From: JAHBXC01 sp964350875
GTDB lineage: Bacteria; Planctomycetota; Phycisphaerae; Phycisphaerales; UBA1924
Direction of reading: 5' to 3'
NCBI GenBank assembly: GCA_964350875.1
Contig: CAYGLT010000104.1
Coordinates: 1 to 6,535 of the forward strand
Length of the DNA stretch: 6,535 bases
Shown: positions 1-6,019 of the stretch, piece after piece
How the letters are laid out: the number at the start of each line of letters is the position of its first letter
Position numbering within the stretch: the stretch's first letter is position 1
Notes under the pieces: generated by a model
Seen by the model: only the letters and a program-made list of their open reading frames with translations
What the model was told of the DNA's origin: nothing
Databases searched by the model: none
Program-made: the position numbers and the translations under genes

Positions 1-1
1 A

Positions 2-589
2 TCTTCCGAATCCCGCTTCCCCGCCGAACTCCGCCCGGAGTTGCACACGCGCGACTTCGACGATCCCGAGACGAACTGGCGGTTCGCCGTCCATGACGAA
101 ACGGTCGAGTTCGACGACGCATTCGCCGGCGCGCAGCGCATCGCCCCGGCGGACACGATCGGCGACTTCGTGGTCTGGACCAAGCGCGCCCAGCCCGCGT
201 ACCAACTCGCCGTCGTCGTGGACGATCACCGACAGGGCGTCACCGACATCGTGCGCGGCGACGACCTGCTCGACTCCGCGGCCCGACAACTCCTGCTCTA
301 CCGCGCGCTCGGGCTCAAGCCCGAACCGTCGTACACCCACCTGCCGCTCGTGGTGGGCGAGGACGGTCGACGGCTCGCCAAACGCCACGGCGACACGCGG
401 GTCGATCACTACCGCGCGCAGGGCGTGCCCGCCGAGCGGGTGATCGGGCTGATCGCCTACTGGAGCGGCGTGCAGGATCGCCGCGCCCCGATGTCGGCGG
501 CGGAGTTCGTCAGCGCCTTCAATCTGGAGCGATTGCCGCCCGCCGCGGCGGTCTTCACGCGAGAGGACGACCAATGGCTACTCGGATGA
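2..589 (+). CDS. gluQ: Glutamyl-Q tRNA(Asp) synthetase, C-terminal 195 residues (5' end outside window)
   Basis: The frame is open from base 2 and ends at TGA 587-589, so the N-terminal part (HIGH motif and any zinc-binding Cys) lies outside the window. The family activates glutamate and attaches it to queuosine-34 of tRNA(Asp) in the cytoplasm. Visible class I GlxRS signatures, numbered from base 2, are GDFVVWTKR followed by AYQLAVVVDD (about 54-75), the block GVTDIVRGDDLLDSAARQ (79-96), and a KMSKS-like loop RLAKRHGD (124-131). Only about 64 residues follow that loop. A true GluRS would still need its helical anticodon-binding domains there, so the short tail favours GluQ over GltX. The stop overlaps the start of the next gene by 16 nt, implying cotranscription. 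The KMSKS loop reads LAKR rather than LSKQ/LSKR. Alternative: a truncated GltX, judged unlikely. Confidence 0.9.
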   Translation, partial: SSESRFPAELRPELHTRDFDDPETNWRFAVHDETVEFDDAFAGAQRIAPADTIGDFVVWTKRAQPAYQLAVVVDDHRQGVTDIVRGDDLLDSAARQLLLYRALGLKPEPSYTHLPLVVGEDGRRLAKRHGDTRVDHYRAQGVPAERVIGLIAYWSGVQDRRAPMSAAEFVSAFNLERLPPAAAVFTREDDQWLLG

Positions 590-1113
590 TTCGGCGCACC
601 ACGGCAGCGATCACGCTCGGCATCGCGGCGGCGTCGCTCGGCGCGTGTTCTTCGGAAACTTCGAGCGCACCCAAACTCGCGGCGAGCGGGCTGCCCACCG
701 CCCCCGTCACCATCAAGGGCGAGCGGTTCATCATGGAGTTGGCGCTCAACGAGCCCCAGCGCATCCGGGGGCTATCCGGACGCGAGAGCATCGACCCCGA
801 CGGCGGCATGCTGTTCGTCTTCCCGATGAGCAGCCGGCACGAGTTCGTCATGCGCGATTGCCCGGCGCCGATCGACATCGCGTTCCTCGATTCCTCGGGC
901 CGCGTGGTCGCGTTCCACGAGATGAAGCCGGAGGACCCCCGCCGCGAGGGAGAGTCCGAGTTTCAGTACGAGATGAGGCTCAAGCGATACCCGAGCAGAT
1001 TCCCCGCGCAGTTCGCGGTTGAAACGGCTGGGGGGCGGCTCGCATCTCTGGGGGTCAAGGAAGGCGACAAGATCGAGTTCGACGCCGAAGCCCTCAAGCG
1101 CCGGGCGCAGTAA
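574..1113 (+). CDS. DUF192 family lipoprotein
   Basis: 179 residues. The N-terminus has a basic stretch (MIRR), a hydrophobic core (AAITLGIAAAS) and a lipobox LGAC with the lipid-modified Cys at 25, followed by Ser-Ser. By the E. coli sorting rule this predicts an outer-membrane lipoprotein. The mature part matches the DUF192 pattern: FIMELALNEPQRIRGLSGR (52-70), a central GGMLFVFP (77-84), FVMRDCPAPIDIAFLDSSG (91-109), and a closing AVETAGG...GVKEGDKIEF (148-169). An Arg/Glu-rich segment at about 119-145 separates the last two blocks and looks like an insertion relative to short DUF192 proteins. The biochemical function of DUF192 is not established. Start: ATG 574 has GAGAGG at 561-566, seven bases upstream; in-frame ATG 586 is an alternative that keeps the signal peptide intact. 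The gene overlaps gluQ by 16 nt. Confidence 0.85.
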   Translation: MATRMIRRTTAAITLGIAAASLGACSSETSSAPKLAASGLPTAPVTIKGERFIMELALNEPQRIRGLSGRESIDPDGGMLFVFPMSSRHEFVMRDCPAPIDIAFLDSSGRVVAFHEMKPEDPRREGESEFQYEMRLKRYPSRFPAQFAVETAGGRLASLGVKEGDKIEFDAEALKRRAQ

Positions 1114-1194
1114 GCCGATCCGCGCCGGTTGGCCGAGCGTACGCACCGGAGCGGGAGGCGCACCGGGCGCTCGGCCGAGCGAGAGAGACCGCGC

Positions 1195-1215
1195 GGTCCG
1201 CGATATTCGCGGACC
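1195..1215. promoter_or_regulatory. Perfect 9-bp inverted repeat ahead of the SpoIIE phosphatase gene
   Basis: GGTCCGCGA (1195-1203) and TCGCGGACC (1207-1215) are exact reverse complements separated by TAT. The element is flanked by two direct copies of ACCGCGCGG (1188-1196 and 1216-1224). It lies 82 nt after the DUF192 stop and 29 nt before the phosphatase start. There is no following T-run, so it is not a canonical intrinsic terminator. It could be an operator dyad, a 5' UTR hairpin or a processing site. A second perfect palindrome, CGCTCGGCCGAGCG, sits at 1168-1181. In GC-rich DNA chance palindromes are common, but this one has AT at its centre and an exact 9-bp arm. Confidence 0.45.
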
Positions 1216-1233
1216 ACCGCGCGGCTCGCGAAT

Positions 1234-1239
1234 GGAAGG
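1234..1239 (+). promoter_or_regulatory. Shine-Dalgarno GGAAGG that decides the start of the SpoIIE gene
   Basis: GGAAGG lies 5 nt before GTG 1245. The alternative in-frame GTG at 1239 overlaps the last base of this purine run and could not use it. This favours the 1245 start. Confidence 0.55.
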
Positions 1240-1244
1240 TGTTC

Positions 1245-2648
1245 GTGACCCCTCTCACCAGCCGCGCGACCAGACCGGATCGTCCGATCACGCTCATCGC
1301 CCCCGGGCGCCTCGAGGAAACGCACGCCCGGGTGTGGCGCCGCGTCTGTTCGTTCTGGCCCAGGCCGACCGACCCGCCCGAGGTGCAACTCCTCGAACTC
1401 GATGAAGCGCTGGAGAAGCCCGAGAACATCCACGGCAGCGCGGTGCTCGCGGTCTACCACGACGACGAGCCGCCGCCCATCACGATCCACGCGCTGGCCG
1501 ACGCGCTCCAGTCGCAGATGATCCCTGCCATCGCGCTCGTGCCGCGCATCGAGGAACACCCCGCGACCATCGCGGGCGACGAGATGATGCTGCTCGATTC
1601 GAGCGCCGCGCCGGTGATCGTCGCGTCGTCGCTGTTCGCGCTGGCGGAGCGTCAGCCCGCGATCGCGGCGCTGCTCCGCGAGAACGCCGCGCTGCGCCGC
1701 TTCCAACAAGGATTGCGCGGCCAGATCGAGAAGGTCAACGAGGAACTCCAACTCGCGAGCCAGGTGCAGCGCGACTTCCTGCCCAAGGATCTGCCCCGCG
1801 CGAGCGGGATCGAACTCGCCGCGTTCTTCCGCCCGTGCGGGTATGTCAGCGGCGACATCTACGATGTCCAGCGTCTGGGCGAGCACCACTTGGGGTTCTT
1901 CGTCGCCGACGCCGTCGGGCACGGCGTTCCCGCCGCGCTCATGACCATGGCGCTGGCGCGCACGCTCCACATCGCGGAGATCCGCGGCGAGGACGACGAG
2001 GTCGTCGCGCCGGGAGAGGCGCTGGGGCGCATCAACCGCGAGATGATCCGCAGGCACGGGCCGACGCCGCGCTTCGCGACCGCCGTCTACGGCGTGATCG
2101 ACCTGCGCACCATGCGCGTCACCGTCGCCAGCGCGGGACACCCGCCTGTCTTGTTGTTCAAGCCCGACGGCGTGGACCGCGTCAACGCCGACGGCAGTCT
2201 GCTGGGTGTCTTCCCCGACGATGTGTACGGCGAGACCTCGTTCACCCTGGGCGACGATGAGGTTCTCGTCGTCCATTCCGATGGGTTCGAGACCGCGTTC
2301 CCCGAGAAGCATGTCGATCAGCATTCGCGGCGACTGCCCACCACGAACTACCTCGAACGCTTCGCCGAGATGTACGACGCCGCCATGCACCCCGAACGGG
2401 CGCTCAACAGCGAAGGCGACCGTCCGGACCACCTGCGCGGGCGGCCCGGGCTTGTCCACCCCGGGATGGGCCGCCTCGACTCGGCCCTGCAGGTCCTCGC
2501 GCACAACCTCGACAACCAGGCCGGGTCGCTCCACCAGGTTGACGACCTGACGGCGATCGTCTTTGCGCGAACCGGCAAGGGCGCCGCGGGCGGCGACAGC
2601 GGCAGGAAGCCCGAATCGGGCGGCCAGCGCCGGTCCCGCGCCGCGTGA
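1245..2648 (+). CDS. SpoIIE-type PP2C serine phosphatase with receiver-like N-terminal domain
   Basis: 467 residues from GTG 1245 (chosen for GGAAGG at 1234-1239; GTG 1239 adds two residues). Residues about 15-135 look like an alpha/beta receiver fold: PITLIAP, SAVLAVYHDD, IPAIALVP, IAGDEMMLL. The usual phospho-acceptor Asp position is not clearly kept. A helical linker at about 138-177 (LLRENAALRRF...EKVNEELQLASQ) predicts a dimerising coiled coil. The SpoIIE/RsbU PP2C domain follows with its metal-binding motifs: SGDIYDV (202-208), ADAVGHGVPAA (221-231), ASAGHPP (295-301), SDGFETA (345-351) and DDLTAIVF (433-440). All the acidic metal ligands are present, so it should be active. Such enzymes dephosphorylate anti-anti-sigma (STAS) proteins or related partners; none is encoded here. 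The gap between the last two motifs is about 80 residues, longer than usual. The basic, Gly-rich C-terminal tail is probably disordered. Confidence 0.88.
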   Translation: MTPLTSRATRPDRPITLIAPGRLEETHARVWRRVCSFWPRPTDPPEVQLLELDEALEKPENIHGSAVLAVYHDDEPPPITIHALADALQSQMIPAIALVPRIEEHPATIAGDEMMLLDSSAAPVIVASSLFALAERQPAIAALLRENAALRRFQQGLRGQIEKVNEELQLASQVQRDFLPKDLPRASGIELAAFFRPCGYVSGDIYDVQRLGEHHLGFFVADAVGHGVPAALMTMALARTLHIAEIRGEDDEVVAPGEALGRINREMIRRHGPTPRFATAVYGVIDLRTMRVTVASAGHPPVLLFKPDGVDRVNADGSLLGVFPDDVYGETSFTLGDDEVLVVHSDGFETAFPEKHVDQHSRRLPTTNYLERFAEMYDAAMHPERALNSEGDRPDHLRGRPGLVHPGMGRLDSALQVLAHNLDNQAGSLHQVDDLTAIVFARTGKGAAGGDSGRKPESGGQRRSRAA

Positions 2649-2659
2649 GGTTTTTCCCG

Positions 2660-2665
2660 TAGAAT
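2660..2665 (+). promoter_or_regulatory. -10-like TAGAAT six bases before the lpxA GTG (leaderless start candidate)
   Basis: TAGAAT differs from TATAAT by one base and ends six nt before GTG 2672, so transcription would begin at or next to the start codon. No Shine-Dalgarno sequence lies within 20 nt of the GTG, which fits a leaderless mRNA. No recognisable -35 hexamer is seen 16-18 nt upstream, so the promoter call rests on the -10 and its spacing alone. Confidence 0.45.
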
Positions 2666-2671
2666 CGCGGC

Positions 2672-3559
2672 GTGAGCACATCGCCCTCCGTCGCCGATGA
2701 TCCAACAGCCCGTGAAGGGTCGATCGATCCAACCGCGTTCGTTCACCCCTCGGCGCACTTGGGCGAAGGTGTGACGGTGGGTCGTAACGCGTATGTCGGC
2801 CCGCATTGCGTGCTCGGCCCGAACACGGTCCTCATGCACAACGCGACGGTGCTGATGCACACGACGCTCGGGGCCGACAACACCGTGCACCCTGGCGCGG
2901 TGCTCGGGGGCGATCCGCAGGACCGTGCCTTCAATCCGCGCACACCTGGCCGCCTGGTCATCGGGGACAGGAACATCTTCCGCGAGCATGTGACGATCTC
3001 ACGCAGCACCGGTGAGGAGCGCCCCACGCGCGTCGGGAACGGCTGCATGTTCATGGCTTGCTCCCACGCGGGGCACAACGCGATCGTGGGCGACCATGTT
3101 GTCCTCGTCAACAGCGCGGTGCTCGCCGGATGGACGGAGGTCGGTGACAACGCCACCCTTTCCGCGTTCTGCGGCGTCCATCAGTTCTGCCGCATCGGCG
3201 AAGGCGTGATGTTCCGCGGCGGCGCCATTGCCACCAAGCACATCCCGCCGTTCGTTGTGATCACCGAGTTCAATCAGGTCGCCGGCCTGAACCGCGTCGG
3301 CATCCGGCGCAACCCGAACCTCACACCCGAAGAGCGCGACGACATCCGCATCGCGTACCGCGCGTTCTATAAGGGCGCGCTCACGCGTCCGCTGAATGAC
3401 CGCCTCGCGGCGCTCGAGTCGCTCGACCTCGCGCCCGCCGCGGAGCGCTTCCGTACCTTCATCGTGGAGTGCGCCAACGCCGAGGGCCGCTTCCGCAGGG
3501 GCATCGCCGGACGCCGCCCCAAGCGCGGCGCACAGCACGCCGAGGACTCGAACGAATGA
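2672..3559 (+). CDS. lpxA: Acyl-ACP--UDP-N-acetylglucosamine O-acyltransferase (LpxA)
   Basis: 295 residues, longer than the typical 255-265: about 15 extra residues at the start and an Arg/Lys-rich tail. LpxA transfers a 3-hydroxyacyl chain from ACP to UDP-GlcNAc, the first cytoplasmic step of lipid A synthesis, as a trimeric left-handed beta-helix. Hexapeptide repeats run from about 22 to 185 (VHPSAHLGEG, VGRNAYVGPH). Family blocks are GGDPQD (79-84), RNIFREHVTISRST (100-113), SHAGHNAIVGDH (131-142), GVHQFCRIG (168-176) and HIPPFVV (190-196). The catalytic His (E. coli H125) maps to H135, H160 to H170, and the chain-length Gly173 to G183, which suggests a long acyl chain. Two other known site residues differ: K76 maps to A86 and H144 to W154. 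A helical C-terminal domain follows. GTG start, no Shine-Dalgarno, possible leaderless promoter at 2660-2665; the end overlaps pgl by ATGA. A paralogous acyltransferase with another sugar substrate remains possible. Confidence 0.88.
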   Translation: MSTSPSVADDPTAREGSIDPTAFVHPSAHLGEGVTVGRNAYVGPHCVLGPNTVLMHNATVLMHTTLGADNTVHPGAVLGGDPQDRAFNPRTPGRLVIGDRNIFREHVTISRSTGEERPTRVGNGCMFMACSHAGHNAIVGDHVVLVNSAVLAGWTEVGDNATLSAFCGVHQFCRIGEGVMFRGGAIATKHIPPFVVITEFNQVAGLNRVGIRRNPNLTPEERDDIRIAYRAFYKGALTRPLNDRLAALESLDLAPAAERFRTFIVECANAEGRFRRGIAGRRPKRGAQHAEDSNE

Positions 3560-4380
3560 GCGAATCGCACCGACCCGGCGAGCACGAACCGCTCTCGCTC
3601 CAGCCCGACGCGGCGCCACCCCGACTGCCGGGTCAGGTCATCGTCCGCGAAACACGCGACGACCTGTTCGACGCGCTCGCGGCCGACTTCCACATGCACT
3701 CGCTCAACTGCGCCGCGGCCTTCGGGTCCTTCCACATGGCGCTCTCGGGCGGCTCGACGCCGATCCCGTTCTATCAGCAACTGCTGTTCGATCCCCAGCA
3801 CCGCGCCCTGCCGTGGGACAGGACGCACCTGTGGATAGTGGACGAACGCCGCGTTCCCTTCGACGACGAACGGAGCAACTTCGGCGCGCTGCGCGACATC
3901 TTCGTCGAGCACTCAGGCATGACGCGCAGCCACGCGCACCCGATGGACCCCGTCAGCGATCACGCCGACATCGAGTACGAATCGGAACTCGTCCGCGTGC
4001 TGTCGGCGCGCGGCCGCCATCAGGACCGACTCGACTTCGTGCTGCTCGGCATGGGCGACGACGCGCACACGGCGAGCCTGTTCCCCGGCACGGCGCCCGT
4101 GCTTGAGAAGCGCCGGCTCGTGCGCATGAATCAGGGCGAGGGCGTGACGCCCCCGCCGCGCATCACGATGACGCTGCCGATCATCAACGCCGCGCGATTC
4201 GTCGCGGTGCTCGTCACGGGCGAGAAGAAACGCGACACCCTCGCGCGTATCCAGAGCGCGTTCGAGCGCGAGAGCACGGTGAGCGACGCGGTGGTAAAGC
4301 AACTCCCGATCCTCGGCGTGCGTCCGCTGGCGGGTGAACTCCGCTGGTACCTCGACGCCGACGCGTGCCCGAGGGAGTGA
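3556..4380 (+). CDS. pgl: 6-phosphogluconolactonase
   Basis: 274 residues. It hydrolyses 6-phosphoglucono-1,5-lactone to 6-phosphogluconate in the oxidative pentose phosphate pathway (cytoplasm). Motifs of the glucosamine-6-phosphate isomerase/6PGL (SugarP isomerase) fold are MALSGGSTPI (61-70, phosphate loop), WIVDERRVP followed by SN (93-108), LLGMGDDAHTASLFPG (163-178), RITMTLPIIN (202-211) and VTGEKK (220-225). The DER...SN and HTASLFPG signatures point to 6PGL rather than NagB. The family core is usually DGHTASLFPG; here it is DAHTASLFPG, with the His kept. Start: ATG 3556 overlaps the lpxA stop (ATGA), with GAGGA at 3542-3546 nine nt upstream; the frame stays open further upstream inside lpxA, but no better start is seen. 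The first 25 residues are a Pro-rich extension. Translational coupling to lpxA is likely. No zwf or gnd is in view. Confidence 0.92.
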   Translation: MSESHRPGEHEPLSLQPDAAPPRLPGQVIVRETRDDLFDALAADFHMHSLNCAAAFGSFHMALSGGSTPIPFYQQLLFDPQHRALPWDRTHLWIVDERRVPFDDERSNFGALRDIFVEHSGMTRSHAHPMDPVSDHADIEYESELVRVLSARGRHQDRLDFVLLGMGDDAHTASLFPGTAPVLEKRRLVRMNQGEGVTPPPRITMTLPIINAARFVAVLVTGEKKRDTLARIQSAFERESTVSDAVVKQLPILGVRPLAGELRWYLDADACPRE

Positions 4381-4389
4381 GCAGCCCCC

Positions 4390-5859
4390 TCACCCCCCCA
4401 TCCGCTTGCGCATCTCTCTTGGCCTGGGGATCCCGAATTTCTCCATACGCGAGAGCAGGGTCTGAGGGTTCATACCCAGCTTCTTCCCGGCGCCGTCGTC
4501 GCCGAACACTCTGTACGAGCAACTCTCCAGCGCGTGCATGATCTGCAGGCGTTGGAGTTGCTCGTTCGTCAGGTCGAGCAGCACATCGCGGGGGTTGTCG
4601 TCGCGTCGACCACGGGCCGCGTCGGCCGAGCCGCCCGACACCGGGGCCGGTCCTTCGGGAAGTTCGATCTCGAGTTCGTCGCCCTCGGCGAGCAGCGTCG
4701 CGCGTTCGATCGAGTTCTCTAACTCGCGCACATTGCCCGGCCAGCGGTAGGCGAGCACGCGGCGCATGCTGCGCTCGCTCACGGGCAGCACCCTGCGCCC
4801 CATCCGCCGCGCGTGCTTCTCGTGCAGGTGCTCGATCAGCGCGCGAAGATCATCGCGGCGATCGCGCAAGGGCGGCGCGTCGATGCGGAACACATTCAGC
4901 CGGTAGAACAGGTCCTCGCGGAACCGCCCGCGCTCGACCTGCTTGGCGAGGTCCCTGTGCGTGGCCGCGATCATGCGCACATTCACGCGGATCGTCTCGG
5001 CGCCGCCCACGCGCTCGAACTGCCCGTTCTGGAGCACGCGCAGCAGTTTCGCCTGGGCCGCGGGCGAGAGTTCCGCGATCTCGTCGAGGAAGAGCGACCC
5101 CCCGTCGGCGAGTTCGAACTTGCCGAGGCGCTGACGATCGGCGCCGGTGAACGCGCCGCGTTCGTGGCCGAAGAGTTCTGATTCGATCAGCGTCTCGGGC
5201 AACGCCGCGCAGTTGACGGCGACGAACGCCTGCGTCGCGCGCTGGCTCTTCGCGTGGATCGACCGCGCGATGAGGTCCTTGCCCGAGCCGGTCTCGCCGT
5301 GCACGAGCACGGTCGCGTCGGTGGCGGCCACGCGCTCGATCTGGTCGAACACGCGCAGCATCGCGGCGCTCCCGCCCACGATGTCGGGGGGCGTGGAGAA
5401 GTCTCCGGTCGTCGCGCGCTGGAGCGCGCCGAGCCGCTGGCGTGCACGCTCGGCCCGGGCGAGTTGCTCGCGCAGGTTGTCCATCTCGTCGCGCATCGCG
5501 ACGCGGGCCGCGGCGTCGACGAAGGTCAGCACGAGATCGCCCTCGTCGGTGCGCTCGGCGATGACATCCATCATCGCGTCGGCCATGCCGGCGTCGTTGC
5601 CCCCGGAACGAAGCGCCACTTCGGTCAGCGTCGCGCGCGGCGAGCCGGGACCGATCGCCTCCCCCAACCTCTGGAGGATCGCCTCACCGACCGCGAAGAG
5701 GTCGGACGCCGGACCGCCTGAGAGTTGATCGGCCCGGGCCCCCAGTCGGTCGGCCAGGCGGCGGTTCACCCGAACCACGCGGCCGCCTGCCGTGAGCACG
5801 GCAACGCCCACGCCCAGATGGTCTGTCAGATCGGGCTGGCCGCCACTGGGTGTCACCAT
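4390..5859 (-). CDS. Sigma-54-dependent transcriptional activator (PAS-like / AAA+ / Fis-type HTH)
   Basis: 489 residues from ATG 5859. Order of domains: a PAS-like sensor (about 10-120, containing GVGVAVLTAGGRVVRVNRR), a coiled-coil linker (about 125-148), the AAA+ core and a C-terminal Fis-type helix-turn-helix. The core is intact: Walker A GETGSGKD (188-195), the sigma-54-contacting loop GAFTGA (235-240), Walker B SLFLDEIAEL (255-264), the arginine-finger region RFREDLFYRL (312-321) and WPGNVRELEN (373-382). The HTH region reads GAGKKLGMNPQTLLSRMEKFGI (about 456-477). ATP hydrolysis would remodel the sigma-54 holoenzyme. There is no receiver domain, so control is probably through the PAS-like domain rather than by phosphotransfer. 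An in-frame GTG at 5880 adds 7 residues but lies upstream of the -10 element; the ATG fits a leaderless transcript. A sigma-54-like promoter points away from this gene at 6003-6019 and is its likely target. The gene converges on pgl with a 9-nt gap. Confidence 0.92.
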   Translation of the reverse strand: MVTPSGGQPDLTDHLGVGVAVLTAGGRVVRVNRRLADRLGARADQLSGGPASDLFAVGEAILQRLGEAIGPGSPRATLTEVALRSGGNDAGMADAMMDVIAERTDEGDLVLTFVDAAARVAMRDEMDNLREQLARAERARQRLGALQRATTGDFSTPPDIVGGSAAMLRVFDQIERVAATDATVLVHGETGSGKDLIARSIHAKSQRATQAFVAVNCAALPETLIESELFGHERGAFTGADRQRLGKFELADGGSLFLDEIAELSPAAQAKLLRVLQNGQFERVGGAETIRVNVRMIAATHRDLAKQVERGRFREDLFYRLNVFRIDAPPLRDRRDDLRALIEHLHEKHARRMGRRVLPVSERSMRRVLAYRWPGNVRELENSIERATLLAEGDELEIELPEGPAPVSGGSADAARGRRDDNPRDVLLDLTNEQLQRLQIMHALESCSYRVFGDDGAGKKLGMNPQTLLSRMEKFGIPRPREMRKRMGG

Positions 5860-5866
5860 GCTGACA
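5851..5866. promoter_or_regulatory. Dyad TGTCA-N6-TGACA over the activator start codon
   Basis: TGTCA (5851-5855) and TGACA (5862-5866) form an inverted repeat with a 6-nt spacer, centred on the predicted transcription/translation start and touching the -10 box. A bound protein here would block the activator's own promoter. As a Fis-type HTH dimer site it would also serve as an upstream activating sequence about 170 bp from the predicted sigma-54 start. The role is inferred; the repeat is directly visible. Confidence 0.4.
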
Positions 5867-5893
5867 TTATGACATGCCACACAACCGTATCAA
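5866..5893 (-). promoter_or_regulatory. Leaderless sigma-70 promoter of the activator gene
   Basis: On the minus strand: TTGATA (5893-5888), a 16-nt spacer, CATAAT (5871-5866), six nt, then ATG 5859. Each hexamer is one mismatch from consensus, and TGT precedes the -10, giving an extended -10 (TGN). No Shine-Dalgarno precedes the ATG. The spacing puts the transcription start at or beside the A of the ATG, which is the leaderless arrangement. The surrounding 5860-5935 stretch is AT-rich compared with the rest of the window. Confidence 0.7.
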
Positions 5894-5903
5894 AGTGTGT
5901 CAT
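5869..5903. promoter_or_regulatory. Second inverted pair ATGACA...TGTCAT spanning the activator promoter
   Basis: ATGACA (5869-5874) and TGTCAT (5898-5903) are reverse complements 23 nt apart, bracketing the spacer and -35 of the activator promoter. With the 5851-5866 dyad this makes four copies of the TGACA/TGTCA pentamer in 53 bp. The likely reading is multiple half-sites for one regulator, but the pentamer is short and chance cannot be excluded. Confidence 0.3.
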
Positions 5904-6002
5904 TTCATATTTCTGATTCTCAATAGGCATAATTCTCGGGGTTCTCGGAGCACGCGTCGCCCACCGCCCCCTCTCAGACGCTGGAAACGCGGTCGGCCGA
6001 GT

Positions 6003-6019
6003 TTGGCACGAGGGTTGTT
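6003..6019 (+). promoter_or_regulatory. Sigma-54 (-24/-12) promoter candidate
   Basis: TTGGCACG (6003-6010), AGGG (6011-6014), TTGTT (6015-6019) match the consensus YTGGCACG-N4-TTGCW except for T in place of C in the -12 GC pair. The GG and G(T) elements have the required spacing. The predicted start is near 6030. It reads rightward, divergent from a sigma-54 activator gene whose start is about 145 bp away, and no protein gene follows. The -12 C is normally well conserved, so activity may be weak or strongly activator-dependent. Confidence 0.55.

Noticed and set aside
2650..2655. T-run after the phosphatase stop as an intrinsic terminator
   Set aside because: Only a 3-4 bp stem precedes it, too weak for termination.
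963..2732. 589-codon open frame on the minus strand opposite the DUF192 and phosphatase genes
   Set aside because: It is a mirror frame of GC-rich coding DNA: Arg/Asp/Val-rich with no motifs, fully opposed by two genes with clear family signatures.
3469..3555. Longer N-terminus for pgl
   Set aside because: It lies inside the conserved lpxA reading frame, adds an Arg-rich stretch unlike the family, and the ATGA overlap at 3556 is a typical coupled start.
5928..5933. CATAAT as a rightward -10 box
   Set aside because: No credible -35 hexamer at the right distance and no feature starting just downstream. It could still be a weak sigma-70 promoter for the RNA.
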